Notes: generated from the letters alone by a model not told the origin. DNA of 36,859 nucleotides from Chloroflexota bacterium (GCA_021325095.1 JAJPHV010000091.1:1-36859); one strand, 5' to 3'; shown: positions 1-9,004, counted from the first letter of the stretch. Made by a program: numbers and translations.

Positions 1-120
1 CAGGCGTCAACGTAGCGCAGTCGCTCATGCGTAGCCTGAGAAGCTGTTGCTTAAAAGCAGAACCTTCTTCTATGAAGCTGTCTGCTTGAGCTGACAGAGT
101 GATCACTCAGAAAGCTCCAT
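1..120. other. Unassigned sequence at the window edge
   Basis: No gene was recognised here. All of the homology to the ABC ATPase remnant starts at about 121. Upstream of that point the same frame has stops, the last at 100-102, so this stretch is foreign to that gene. It could be the end of an insertion or rearrangement, or a junction artefact if the window starts at a contig edge. Confidence 0.4.
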
Positions 121-503
121 AACCCGCCCACGAACATCATTGACGTGACGGTGAAGCAAGCCAACGGTCACTACCTCGCGGAGAGCAGTTCGCTTCAGAT
201 TGAAATTCCACCGGACCGCGCTCAAAAGGTGGCCGGACGGTCCAAAGTAAAATGGGCATTCGCCCGGAAGACATCCGGCTGGTCGACACCCATGAACCGG
301 GCGCGATCACGGGCGAGGTCTACATTGTGGAGCCGCTGGGGCGTAACGATGTCCTGGACATTCGTATTGGTGAGCGAAGCCTGTTGGTGCTGACGGACCC
401 GGAACGGCGGATCAGACCCGGCCATGCCGTCAACCTGCGCTTCAACACAGCAGCCGCCCAGTTTTTCGACGCAGAGACCGAACGCTCCCTACTATGGAAT
501 TGA
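121..503 (+). pseudogene. Remnant of sugar/glycerol-phosphate ABC transporter ATPase (C-terminal OB/TOBE region)
   Basis: This is the last ~125 residues of a MalK/UgpC/MsmX-type ATPase. The NPPTN motif, which follows the nucleotide-binding domain in this family, begins at 121. The MGIRPEDI motif of the regulatory OB fold begins at 252. The two halves lie in different frames: up to about 249 the reading is frame 1, and from 252 to the TGA at 501-503 it is frame 3. Adding one A to the AAAA run at 249-252 would restore a single frame. The whole nucleotide-binding domain (Walker A, signature, Walker B) is missing. The end overlaps the next gene by 10 bases. The frameshift could be a real mutation or a sequencing error, but the missing front half is not explained by that. 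The C-terminal family call is strong; the exact substrate is unknown. Confidence 0.75.
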
Positions 504-1948
504 TCACCTATCCAACAGCCGAAGCGCATTTCGGAACACTTGACCGGGCGTGCCCATCAGAGGCTGATCGTGCTCTGGCAATACATCACGCGCCACGCAT
601 CCGGTTTGACGCCCGCGAGCCATTTGTCCCACTGGTCGTCGGCTATACCGTTTTCCGTCGCAACGGCCCGTCGCCGTCGTTCCCGCGTGAGATCAGCCTG
701 CCTGCGAACGCTGCCTGTGCCGTTGAGTACGCGATCTGGTGGGATTGGGACATCCAGCACCTGTACGAGCTGGAGCATATCTGGCTGTATCTGGACGCAC
801 AGGAGCGGCTCATCGCCGCCGAGGCAAGCTGGCATGGCGGTTATCGCTCAATGCTGGACGAAGGCGCCCAACTGCCGGTGGAGGATGGTAAGCTGACGCT
901 CTACTCGGAGCCGGGCAAGCACGCCTTCGCCCCAGAGCGCCAGTGGCTCCTGGACCGTGCCTCGGCTACTACTCGATCTTGCACCACGCACAGTGGTAAG
1001 ATGGGTGTCCTGGTCACCCCCCTTTTCGTGGGTATCATTCCTGACCGGCTGCCCGTCAATGACCGTGTTGTTCACACCTATCTGGAACGTCTGGCGTTCC
1101 AACCATCCTTTGAATTTACCCAGACCGTTGATCTGGTCAAGGCAGTTTTTGTCCCCTGGGAGAACCTGGCGGCCTGGATACCGTCGCGTGTAAGCTGGTG
1201 GATCAAATATCTGCACAAGACGATCCCGCCCGGCGAGCGCCGCTTTCTGCGGATTGCCCATCGCGGTGCGTCGGCTTACGCCCAGGAAAGCTCGGCTGCA
1301 TCTGTGGAGAAGGCTGCCGAACTCGGCGCGGATATGGTCGAAGTGGACGTGCGCGTTACGCAGGACGGCATACCTGTCATTGCCCACGATGCCGATCTCA
1401 AGCGCGTATTCGGTCTCAATGCGCAGGTGGCCGAACTCACCCTCGACGAGATCCGGACACAAACACCCGCCACTGCCGCGCCGCTGATGACCTTTGCCGA
1501 TATGGTCGAACTGTGCGCCAGGCTCGGCCTGGGCCTTTACCTGGATATTAAGGAGATCACCCCGGCAGCATTCGGCATGGTGGCCGATGCGCTGCGTAAG
1601 CATGGCCTGTTCCGATATGCCGTCTTCGGTGCATTTCGCCCGGATGTCGTGGCTGAGATCAAGCACAATATACCGGAAGCTGTGACCTCGATCCTGTTCT
1701 CGTCGCCCCATGTCGAGCCGGTGTCGCTGGCACGATCCGTCAGGGCTGACTACGTCCACCCCTGTTTCGAGCGTTTTGATGCACCGCAGGATTTGATTGC
1801 CGGTGAGTGGATGGAACGGGTGCGCGCAGAGGGCCTGGGGGTCATCTGTTGGCATGAGGAGCGCCCGCACGTGATTGCTGGTCTCCAGGCACTTGGCGTA
1901 GACGGTGTTTGTTCCGACCAACCGGAACTCCTCCGTATGGGAATGTGA
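494..1948 (+). CDS. Glycerophosphodiester phosphodiesterase with an N-terminal domain of unknown function
   Basis: The C-terminal half (about residues 252-484) is a GDPD TIM barrel that would hydrolyse glycerophosphodiesters to glycerol-3-phosphate and an alcohol. HRG is at 256-258, the metal ligands Glu283 and Asp285 fall in EVDVRVTQDG, and His298 lies in AHD. The usual PENT signature after HRG is replaced by QESS (264-267), keeping the Glu but losing the Asn. The first ~230 residues form a separate, Trp-rich domain (IWWDWDIQHLYELEH region) that I do not recognise with certainty. There is no signal peptide, so a cytoplasmic location is likely. The ATG overlaps the stop of the upstream ATPase remnant, the order seen in ugpC-ugpQ of enterobacteria, so the gene probably descends from a glycerophosphodiester uptake operon. 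Confidence is high for GDPD and low for the first domain. Confidence 0.85.
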   Translation: MELITYPTAEAHFGTLDRACPSEADRALAIHHAPRIRFDAREPFVPLVVGYTVFRRNGPSPSFPREISLPANAACAVEYAIWWDWDIQHLYELEHIWLYLDAQERLIAAEASWHGGYRSMLDEGAQLPVEDGKLTLYSEPGKHAFAPERQWLLDRASATTRSCTTHSGKMGVLVTPLFVGIIPDRLPVNDRVVHTYLERLAFQPSFEFTQTVDLVKAVFVPWENLAAWIPSRVSWWIKYLHKTIPPGERRFLRIAHRGASAYAQESSAASVEKAAELGADMVEVDVRVTQDGIPVIAHDADLKRVFGLNAQVAELTLDEIRTQTPATAAPLMTFADMVELCARLGLGLYLDIKEITPAAFGMVADALRKHGLFRYAVFGAFRPDVVAEIKHNIPEAVTSILFSSPHVEPVSLARSVRADYVHPCFERFDAPQDLIAGEWMERVRAEGLGVICWHEERPHVIAGLQALGVDGVCSDQPELLRMGM

Positions 1949-2047
1949 AGCTGCTGATCGACAGGCTGAATCCTACAGGGTGGAATGAATTGGCACGCAC
2001 CCCGGATCGGCGAGCAGAATACCACAGGAACGGTGCAAGCAAATTGC

Positions 2048-2094
2048 TGACCTCGCCCCTGACCCCTCTCCAAGAGGCGAGGGAAGCAGACCTG
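2048..2094. repeat. Dispersed palindromic intergenic repeat, copy 1
   Basis: The sequence begins TGACCTCGCCCCTGACCCC and contains a perfect 7-bp inverted repeat, CCTCGCC (2051-2057) with GGCGAGG (2076-2082). A diverged copy is at 16591-16641. Short GC-rich elements of this form are common between genes in Chloroflexota and Cyanobacteria. It lies about 100 bases after the GDPD gene and could fold in its mRNA as a 3' end structure. Confidence 0.55.
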
Positions 2095-2138
2095 CAACCA
2101 GGGCTGAGGAAGTGTTGTCAGTAACACTCAGTGAGGCC

Positions 2139-2162
2139 AAAAGGGAATGCGCACGTTCCCTT
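2139..2162 (-). terminator. Intrinsic terminator of the epimerase gene
   Basis: Read on the minus strand, a 7-bp stem (AAGGGAA with TTCCCTT, arms 2156-2162 and 2141-2147) with an 8-base loop runs into TTTT. It starts within the stop codon of the minus-strand epimerase and lies between convergent genes. Confidence 0.6.
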
Positions 2163-3090
2163 ACTTCTTTGCAAAGCGCGGGTCACTTGTCAGCATCCGG
2201 CGCAACCCCTCTGCCAGATCGACTTTGGGCCGGAAATTTAGCTTTTCCTCGGCCAGCGCCAGGCTGGCGCGCATTTTGGACACACCGCCATCCTGCTTGG
2301 ACACGTACAGCGGCGTCAGTTCCTTGCCCATTGCTGCGCCCAGCAGTTCCACCAATCGGTTGATACTCGTCTCGACCCCGCTGCCCACGTTGATCACCAG
2401 CCGATCCACATTGGGCGCTGTCGAGGCGGCGACCAGCGCATCCACCACATCGTCGATGTACACGTAATCGCGCGTTTGCCTGCCGTCGCCGTGAACGACA
2501 ATCGAGCCGCCCTTGAGGGCCTGTTTGATGAAGGCCGGAATCACCGGCGGGTGCGAAGCAGGAAGCTGCTGGTGTGGCCCATAGGCATTGAAGACCCGTA
2601 GACTGACGGTTTCGATGCCCCACAGAATGCCCGTCGTGCGCACGTAGTACTCGGCGGCCAATTTACTCACGGCATAGGGCGAACGTGGATCGGGCAGCAT
2701 ATTCTCGCGGAGCGGTTGCAACGCCTGTTCGCCATACACCGCGCCTGACGAACTCAGCACGACCCGCTTGACGCCCGCATCGCGCATCGCTTCCAGCACG
2801 CTGACCGTGCCGCCCACATTGACCGCGTTGTAGTCACGTGGGTACAGCACGCTCTCCGAAACCGAGACCCGCGCCGCCAGGTGGTACACGCACTGGACGC
2901 CTTGTAGCAGCGACCACAGCTTTGGAATGTCGTTCACGTCACCGCGTGTAAAGGTAACTTCGTGCAGCAGGCGGCTCGGATCGCCCGCGCTCAGGTCATC
3001 CAGCACGCGGACTTCGTGACCTTCTCCGGCCAGTCGATTTGCCAGCGCCGTCCCGATAAAGCCTGCTCCTCCTGTGATCAGATAGCGCAT
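2161..3090 (-). CDS. NAD-dependent epimerase/dehydratase (extended SDR, UDP-glucose 4-epimerase-like)
   Basis: A 309-residue cytoplasmic nucleotide-sugar epimerase or dehydratase. The Rossmann glycine motif GGAGFIG is at residues 7-13, followed by DDLS, which reads the adenosine ribose of NAD. The catalytic Ser lies in the SSSGAVYG block (113-120), and Tyr139 and Lys143 form the YxxxK pair in SPYAVSK. The C-terminal part contains the RDYVYIDDVVDA segment typical of sugar epimerases. Length fits the GalE/WbpP-like group. It is 33 bases downstream of a glycosyltransferase on the same strand, so the pair probably acts in making an extracellular or cell-wall polysaccharide. The sugar nucleotide cannot be told from sequence alone. 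An intrinsic terminator overlaps its stop. Confidence 0.88.
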   Translation of the reverse strand: MRYLITGGAGFIGTALANRLAGEGHEVRVLDDLSAGDPSRLLHEVTFTRGDVNDIPKLWSLLQGVQCVYHLAARVSVSESVLYPRDYNAVNVGGTVSVLEAMRDAGVKRVVLSSSGAVYGEQALQPLRENMLPDPRSPYAVSKLAAEYYVRTTGILWGIETVSLRVFNAYGPHQQLPASHPPVIPAFIKQALKGGSIVVHGDGRQTRDYVYIDDVVDALVAASTAPNVDRLVINVGSGVETSINRLVELLGAAMGKELTPLYVSKQDGGVSKMRASLALAEEKLNFRPKVDLAEGLRRMLTSDPRFAKK

Positions 3091-3123
3091 CGATGTGTTC
3101 CTTGAGCAGAAAGATGAGTTCCC

Positions 3124-4305
3124 TTATGGTTGAATTTTTATCCCAAATGCTTCCATCTTCAAAACTTGCGCGTAAACTTCTTCCGTCCTGGCAACGATAG
3201 CAGGCCAGGTGAATGACTCGCGCATCCAGGCGCGACCCTGCTCGCCCATCCTGCGACGCCGTTGCGGGTCGGCCAGCAGCGCACGGAGCGCCGCCGCCAG
3301 CGGTTCAACATCCCGCTCGACCAGCAGGCCCGCGCCGCGCGCTTCCACATCGGGCAGGTTGCAGCCAGGCGTGACCACAATCGGCAACCCGGCGGCCATT
3401 GCTTCGAGGGCCGCCATTGGCAGCCCTTCGCCAACGGCAGGCAGCACGAACAGGTCGGCGCTTGCCAGTGCTGCCCACTGGTCGCCGCCGCTCAACAACC
3501 CGGTCAAAATCACCTGGTGGTCGATGCCGAACTGCGCCACGAGCGAACGCGCCGCAGGCAGCATTCCCGCATCCGGGCCAACAATCAGCAGCCGCGATGC
3601 CGGGAAATCGCGGGCTACCTGTGCGAAAGCCGGGATAAGCACCTGCAAACCCTTGCGCTCGTGCAGCCGTCCCAGGAACAGCACGACTGGCCCTTCGCCC
3701 AGTCCATAGCGGGGCCGCAGATCGCCGCTTGGGGTGAAATCTGCCGGGATGCCGTTCGGGACCAGGCTCGCGCCCGGAAAGCGAATGCCGAGCGACTGCC
3801 ACAGCGTGCGAGCCTCACGCTCCTCGGCAGCGGTCAGTGCCGCGACATGATCCACTCGCCGCAACACCACACGCCCAAACAGCCTATCCCAGGCCCGCTT
3901 GAAAGCGCGCCGCCCGGTGGCATAAGACAGCGTGCCGTGCGGCGACAGAACTATCGGCTTGCGGTGATCGATCAACAGATTTTCGGCGATGCGCAGTTCG
4001 TGACAATGCACGATGTCCGCCTCTGCTGCCAACTGCCAGAAGGCAACCCGAAAGCCCACCGGCACTGACAGGTTAAAACGCGCGTGCAGCCAGTTACTGA
4101 GGTTGGGGCAGCGGATAACTTCTACCTGATCGATGACTTCCCTGCTTGTGGGATTGCGCGCTGCCGAATCGAGGGCATCCGTCGTCAGCACCCGCACGAG
4201 ATGGCCGCGCGCGGCCTGGGCCGTCGCCAGGCCCGTGACGGCGCTCACCACACCACCATAAGACCACGCAGGTGCATAGTAGGGCGTGACGTGCAGGATG
4301 TTCAT
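3124..4305 (-). CDS. Glycosyltransferase family 4 (GT-B fold)
   Basis: A 393-residue glycosyltransferase. The N-terminal GT-B half starts MNILHVTPYYAPAWSYGG, with the glycine-rich loop that contacts the acceptor. The C-terminal half has LFLGRLHERKGL, a GPD loop, and the EGLPMAALEAMAAGLPIV segment, whose E-x7-E pattern binds the sugar-nucleotide donor in GT4 enzymes. There is no membrane span, so it probably works at the inner face of the membrane. It is followed 33 bases later by the epimerase, suggesting a two-gene polysaccharide unit, and it is preceded on the same strand by the kinase-like gene with a 111-base gap. Donor and acceptor are unknown. Confidence 0.88.
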   Translation of the reverse strand: MNILHVTPYYAPAWSYGGVVSAVTGLATAQAARGHLVRVLTTDALDSAARNPTSREVIDQVEVIRCPNLSNWLHARFNLSVPVGFRVAFWQLAAEADIVHCHELRIAENLLIDHRKPIVLSPHGTLSYATGRRAFKRAWDRLFGRVVLRRVDHVAALTAAEEREARTLWQSLGIRFPGASLVPNGIPADFTPSGDLRPRYGLGEGPVVLFLGRLHERKGLQVLIPAFAQVARDFPASRLLIVGPDAGMLPAARSLVAQFGIDHQVILTGLLSGGDQWAALASADLFVLPAVGEGLPMAALEAMAAGLPIVVTPGCNLPDVEARGAGLLVERDVEPLAAALRALLADPQRRRRMGEQGRAWMRESFTWPAIVARTEEVYAQVLKMEAFGIKIQP

Positions 4306-4370
4306 AGCGGTTCAAGCCATCAGCCGATCAAGGTCGCCGCTTGGCCTGCTTCACCACATGCCGTCGGGTC

Positions 4371-4387
4371 AAAAACACGCACGTGTT
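4371..4387 (-). terminator. Possible weak terminator after the kinase-like gene
   Basis: On the minus strand, AACAC and GTGTT pair across a GTGC loop and are followed by TTTTT. The stem is only 5 bp, so termination would be partial at best and the glycosyltransferase downstream may be read through. Confidence 0.3.
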
Positions 4388-4416
4388 ATGTAGCGCGTTT
4401 CGTCTTTTCAAGCGTT

Positions 4417-7400
4417 TCATTCCAGGTGAATCGTCATCTCTGCGATATTCACCACGACCCCGCTGGCCGATGTGAACAGATAGATCGTTAACGGCGAATT
4501 GGCGCCGTAGGCTGCGTTGGATTGCCCGACCAACTGGTTATCGACGTACAAGGACAGGCTGCCATCGCTGTTACGCCGCACCGACATGCCCAGCTTGACT
4601 GTCGTGACAGGTAACTGCGTCCTGGAAATAAACCGTCCGTTCAGGTTCATGCCGAGTGACAACACGTTCGTCTGCACCAGCATAGCTTGCACACTGGCAC
4701 GCTGGCCTTGCAGCGACTCCAGTCCGACGCCGAAGGCCACCAGCCCCGTCGGCAGCAGCGATCTGTCATAGCTGACCAGTTCTACGGTGGCATCAACGCG
4801 CGTCAGATGACGGGCGGCGTCCGCGCCAAACAGCGGCGTCAGCACGTCCGGCCCGATCCGCACTACGACAGGCCCACCCCCTGTTCTCAGCGCGGCGCTG
4901 CCAAACTGCCAGCCATTGCCCCCTGGCCCGAACCAGTCCTTATTCCAGGGGATTTTGTCACTGGGGAAAGTTTCCAACGCTTTCAGCACGTCGTAGTCAC
5001 CGCCCGTCGCGTCGGGCGGCAGGGTGGGCACGCCGACGGCACTGGTCGCCTGGACGGGCGCGCCGGGCGTGGTCCCTGGGCCGAGTGTCGGCGGCTGCGT
5101 GGCCGATGGCCCGCCAGTGGACACAGCCGTTGGCGGCCCGGCAGTGGGCGCCGCCGTCGGATTGGTCGGCGTCGGCACAACCCGTGTAATCGTCGGCGGT
5201 AGCGCAGGTGTGTCCGGCGGTTTCGTGATAGTCGGAGCCTCAGTGTTGGTCGGCGTGAAGGTCAGCGTCGGCGGTTCGAGTGTGTTGGTGGCGTCAATTG
5301 CCACGCCGGGCAAATTCGTTCCGCTCGCACGACCCGGTGTGACCGGGATTGAAGGCGGATTGCGGCTTTGCAACACCAACACCGCGATCACCACGGCTGC
5401 GATTACCAGAACGATGATCACGCCAGCCACGATCAACGGGGACGTGGTACGCCCTGTGCTTGCGGTGCCGGACTCATCCGCATACGCGGAGGCCGGGCTG
5501 CTCTCCACAGGCGGCATAGCCGCGCCGCCAGCCCCTGGAGCGCTCTCGCGCTCCATTTCGATGGAGCCAGATGGTGCGTATTCGGCGTCAACGTCAACAC
5601 GGCCAGTATCGAAGGTGGGTGGTGTGTAGGCATAGGCAAGCGGTGGATCGGGCAGGCGCTGGATCAGGCTCTGCCAGTGTCGGAAGATGGGCAGCGCCGG
5701 TTGCCGATCAATGAACAGCGATTGAAAATGGCGATCCAGCAGGTGCAGCTTGTCGGCCTTGTTCAGCGATTCGTCCACATACAGGTCGCGGATCGCGTTG
5801 TAAGTGTCGCGCCACTGCCTGAGCTGCGCCGCGTAGCTATCGCCCAGGTCACGGCGCGTAATATCGACCAGCTTCTGGTGTGCCTCGGCCACCGCCGGAT
5901 CGGGATCGTCGGCGGGGACAAGCGCCGCCTGTTCGATGGTACGCCGTGCCTGCTGCAAAACCTCCGCCGATGCGGCCAGGTCTTGCAACCAGGTCTTGAA
6001 GGGCGTCAGGTCTTTACCCGTCGCTGCCTCGGCCATGCCGATCCGCTCGACGGCGGTGTCCAGCAGTTGCCGCGCCGCACGGAACTCGCCGTCCGGCCAG
6101 CGGCGCAGCGCGTCGTCCAGGGCGCGCATGGCCTGATCGGCGGCCTCCAACTGTGCAGAGGCCAGCGGGGCGCGAGCGGCTTGCCGCGCCTCGGGCAAAT
6201 CCTCGACGTTCCTGACGTTGTTCAGGGCCTGGACCGCGTCCAGTACAAGCTGGCGGCGCGTGATGGCCGTATCCAGCGCCTGGAACGCCGGATGCAGCCG
6301 CGCATTGTTGAGCGCTTTGGATGCCGCTTCCTTCCAGAAGTTCGCTTCGTCCGGCTTTTCCTGTTGCAAGGCCAGCATTCCCCGCAGGACATAATGCAAG
6401 AACAAGGCCCGGACAGCAGCCGCGCTCATCTCGCGCATCGGCTCGACCACACCGCGTACCATCGCCTTCAGGTAAATCTGCATATTGGGCATCTGCTCGG
6501 AGAATTTGCGCTGTACGGCGTCCTCTTCGGGCAGCAGCAGCGCCATCACCCGCTCCTCGGCCTGGTCGGTGCGCTGCGGGTTGGAAGGGCCATCGTTAGC
6601 CAGCCACGATCCCAACACTTCACTCAAGTCGAGCAGGCGGCGCGCGGCACGTTTTTCGCCATCGTTGCGCGCTGCTGCCAGCGCCTTTTCGCCCAATCCT
6701 TGCGCCTCGCCGCTGCGCCCGCGATCCCAGGCTTCCCAACCTTCGGCCAGCGCTCGTCCCAGCGTCGCGTTCGGGCTGAGATGTTCCACGCGCGGCGCTT
6801 CCTCAATGTGTTGCAGCAGGTCGTCAAACCAGCGCGCGGTGGCAGCGTTCAAGGGTCGAATGGCGTCAGCGGCCTGTCGGCAGGCAGTGATGGCCGGGCG
6901 ACGCCCACCCATCACAATGCAATCCATGACGTGCGTCCACTCACTGATCGCCGTATCAATACCCTTCACCACTGCCTGAAAACGCGGATCGGTGATGTCG
7001 CTGGCGTAAGGCCGAAGCTGTGTCTGCGCTTCGACCAGGAAATCGGCAATATCCGAGCCGTCGCTGGCTGGCGCGAATGCCTTCAACTGATCCAGCCTGG
7101 CGTGGAAGGCATTAAGCTGGCTGCCCAGGGCTTCAAAGGCCGGGTTGGCCGGGTCAATTTCGCCCGCGTGCCACAGCGCGTTGCCCGCCCGCGACGGATC
7201 GGATAGGACGTTCTGCATCACCACATCCAGCAAATCGACAATGTGATCGGCAGCGTGCTGTGCGCGAGCGGCCACCGCGCTGGGCGAGTCGATGGAGTCG
7301 CCCCCAATCCCTTTCAGGTCTTGTCCCAGCGCCAGCAGTGCATCGGAGACTGAATGGTAAACCCGCAAGATGGGCTGGATGCCGGGCGCAGTTTCCGCAT

Positions 7401-8805
7401 CAAGCTGCGCGTTAATAGCGCGCAGCGCCGCCAACTGGTCTGCCATCTGTGGGCCAGCGCCCGACAGCCGCGAAAGCTGGTCTTCCAGCCGCACCAGGTG
7501 CGGGCGCAGCAGCACCACCCCTGGCATGTGAACGGTCAGGCGCTCTGCCAGCAAAAACTGTTGCAATCGGGAGGACGCGCGGGGTTCAGGAGTCGTGACC
7601 AGCAAACGGCCCGCTGCCTGTACATCGTTCTGGAACAGCGCGTCGAGTGCGGGCGCAAACCCGGCGGGCAGTGGCAGCAGTAAATTGGCCTGAAGGAGCA
7701 CACACGCCTCCAGCAGGTAGCTCAACAATGGCTGCTCGGTGTCCCCAGCTCGCGCAGCGATCTCGTCCAGCACACTCGAAGCGCGGCCCATGTTGCCGCT
7801 GCTCATGTAAATGCGCACTGCGTCCAGATCGCCCTGAATGGCAAGTTGTTTCAGGCGCGTTTCCACCTCGGCCAGCAGCGCCACTGCCGGCGGAAAGCCA
7901 GGGCTGAGTTGCAGCGCCTCGTGCAGCGTGTCGCGCAGTTGCTCAAGCTGCTCCTGGCTGCTGGCCCCGGGCAAACGGCCCCGCACCCGCTCGATCAGCG
8001 AGTCGCGGTTCTTTTCGAGCGGGCGGCGCAGTTCGGCCAGGTCGTTGCGCAGCGCAGCAATGTCTGCGTAGCGCTGGCTGAGGTCGGGATTGACTGCCTT
8101 GTTGATAATCGCCTTCAGTTTGGGCGACACCTCGTCGCCCAGGTCGCCAGCCGTGTCTGCGCGTCCTACCTCGGGACGACGCCCTCCCGACAGCACAAAA
8201 TAGATCAACTGTCCGGTCTGCAAAATGTCGGTGGCCCGGCTGGTATGCGGCGGGACGCTCTCCGAGTCCAGGAATACGGCGTTGCCCCAGTCGATTACCT
8301 TGAGGCGATAGGTCGCCCGATCCCAAAACAGGTGTTTGGCGTCTACGTCATTGTAAACAATCTTGTGGTCGTGTGCGGCCTGAAGCAGGTCGAGGAGATC
8401 GTCGAAAATGATCAGCATTTCCAGTTCGGGCAATCGCTGGCCGCGTGCGGCCAGTTCCAGCACCAACGATTCAACCGTGACGCCCTGTGCCATGTCCATG
8501 GCGATGTACTGGTGGGTCTGCCCGCCGACGCGGAATGTGCCTGCGTGCCGGAGTTCAGTCAGAACAGGGTGGCCGCTGAGACGTTCCAGGGCACGTTTCT
8601 CGTTGAGGATGCTCACTTCCTGCCCGGCCCGCATGGGCGGCGCGTCCTGCAGGGCGGGGCGCTTGATGACCACCGGCAGATCGGCGTTCAGCGTATCATA
8701 GGCGCGCAGCGTTTCTCCGGAGCGCCCACGCGGGTAGATATAATCGTAGCGATAACGATTGTCGAACAGGCTGTCAGGACGACGCCCGGATGCAGGGCGA
8801 GACAT
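4417..8805 (-). CDS. Giant kinase-like transmembrane protein with outward C-terminal domain
   Basis: A 1462-residue protein. Residues ~15-270 form a Ser/Thr-kinase-like fold: Lys48 in VVIKRP matches the VAIK lysine and Glu69 is the likely helix-C partner. The HRDxKxxN loop is YNDVDAKH (151-158), so the HRD Asp is kept (Asp153) but the metal-binding Asn is His158. DFG is DWG (172-174). Residues ~280-1110 are long, mostly helical, Ala/Leu/Asp/Arg-rich sequence with TPR-like or coiled-coil character. One membrane helix is at about 1121-1146, then a Thr/Pro-rich stalk of ~100 residues, then a ~190-residue beta-rich domain resembling ConA-like/LamG sensor domains. The topology is therefore kinase inside, sensor outside. 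A promoter and an AGGAG site precede the ATG. It may be an atypical kinase or a pseudokinase. It heads a minus-strand group with the glycosyltransferase and epimerase. Confidence 0.8.
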   Translation of the reverse strand: MSRPASGRRPDSLFDNRYRYDYIYPRGRSGETLRAYDTLNADLPVVIKRPALQDAPPMRAGQEVSILNEKRALERLSGHPVLTELRHAGTFRVGGQTHQYIAMDMAQGVTVESLVLELAARGQRLPELEMLIIFDDLLDLLQAAHDHKIVYNDVDAKHLFWDRATYRLKVIDWGNAVFLDSESVPPHTSRATDILQTGQLIYFVLSGGRRPEVGRADTAGDLGDEVSPKLKAIINKAVNPDLSQRYADIAALRNDLAELRRPLEKNRDSLIERVRGRLPGASSQEQLEQLRDTLHEALQLSPGFPPAVALLAEVETRLKQLAIQGDLDAVRIYMSSGNMGRASSVLDEIAARAGDTEQPLLSYLLEACVLLQANLLLPLPAGFAPALDALFQNDVQAAGRLLVTTPEPRASSRLQQFLLAERLTVHMPGVVLLRPHLVRLEDQLSRLSGAGPQMADQLAALRAINAQLDAETAPGIQPILRVYHSVSDALLALGQDLKGIGGDSIDSPSAVAARAQHAADHIVDLLDVVMQNVLSDPSRAGNALWHAGEIDPANPAFEALGSQLNAFHARLDQLKAFAPASDGSDIADFLVEAQTQLRPYASDITDPRFQAVVKGIDTAISEWTHVMDCIVMGGRRPAITACRQAADAIRPLNAATARWFDDLLQHIEEAPRVEHLSPNATLGRALAEGWEAWDRGRSGEAQGLGEKALAAARNDGEKRAARRLLDLSEVLGSWLANDGPSNPQRTDQAEERVMALLLPEEDAVQRKFSEQMPNMQIYLKAMVRGVVEPMREMSAAAVRALFLHYVLRGMLALQQEKPDEANFWKEAASKALNNARLHPAFQALDTAITRRQLVLDAVQALNNVRNVEDLPEARQAARAPLASAQLEAADQAMRALDDALRRWPDGEFRAARQLLDTAVERIGMAEAATGKDLTPFKTWLQDLAASAEVLQQARRTIEQAALVPADDPDPAVAEAHQKLVDITRRDLGDSYAAQLRQWRDTYNAIRDLYVDESLNKADKLHLLDRHFQSLFIDRQPALPIFRHWQSLIQRLPDPPLAYAYTPPTFDTGRVDVDAEYAPSGSIEMERESAPGAGGAAMPPVESSPASAYADESGTASTGRTTSPLIVAGVIIVLVIAAVVIAVLVLQSRNPPSIPVTPGRASGTNLPGVAIDATNTLEPPTLTFTPTNTEAPTITKPPDTPALPPTITRVVPTPTNPTAAPTAGPPTAVSTGGPSATQPPTLGPGTTPGAPVQATSAVGVPTLPPDATGGDYDVLKALETFPSDKIPWNKDWFGPGGNGWQFGSAALRTGGGPVVVRIGPDVLTPLFGADAARHLTRVDATVELVSYDRSLLPTGLVAFGVGLESLQGQRASVQAMLVQTNVLSLGMNLNGRFISRTQLPVTTVKLGMSVRRNSDGSLSLYVDNQLVGQSNAAYGANSPLTIYLFTSASGVVVNIAEMTIHLE

Positions 8806-8881
8806 GAACTATTCTCCTCAATGTGCCCATCACGGCGCACTGGAATGTGCGTCTCGAACACCAGCCGGATTGTCGCTGCTA

Positions 8882-8910
8882 ATTGTACGCACTACGCCGC
8901 CAAATACCAA
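8882..8910 (-). promoter_or_regulatory. Sigma70-type promoter for the kinase-like gene
   Basis: On the minus strand, TTGGTA (8905-8910), a 17-base spacer and TACAAT (8882-8887) match the -35 and -10 consensus well. The predicted start of transcription leaves a leader of about 70 bases before the ATG at 8805. Confidence 0.6.
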
Positions 8911-9004
8911 TGACGGCCAGTTGCAACGCGGCGGCGACCTCGAAATGCAGTTTCGGTGCACAGGGCATTTCCGAAAGTTGGTGATCTTTTGGGTCTTCTG
9001 TCCC

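Noticed and set aside
848..1921. A 357-codon minus-strand frame opposite the GDPD gene
   Set aside because: Antisense shadow of the GDPD reading frame; no domain pattern and no ribosome-binding site.
3262..4068. A 268-codon plus-strand frame opposite the glycosyltransferase
   Set aside because: Arg/Gln/His-rich translation typical of an antisense frame, no recognisable domain.
5368..8913. Long plus-strand frames (612 and 355 codons) opposite the kinase-like gene
   Set aside because: They are antisense to a well-supported gene with motifs, have no family pattern, and their length follows from the high G+C codon bias of the real strand.
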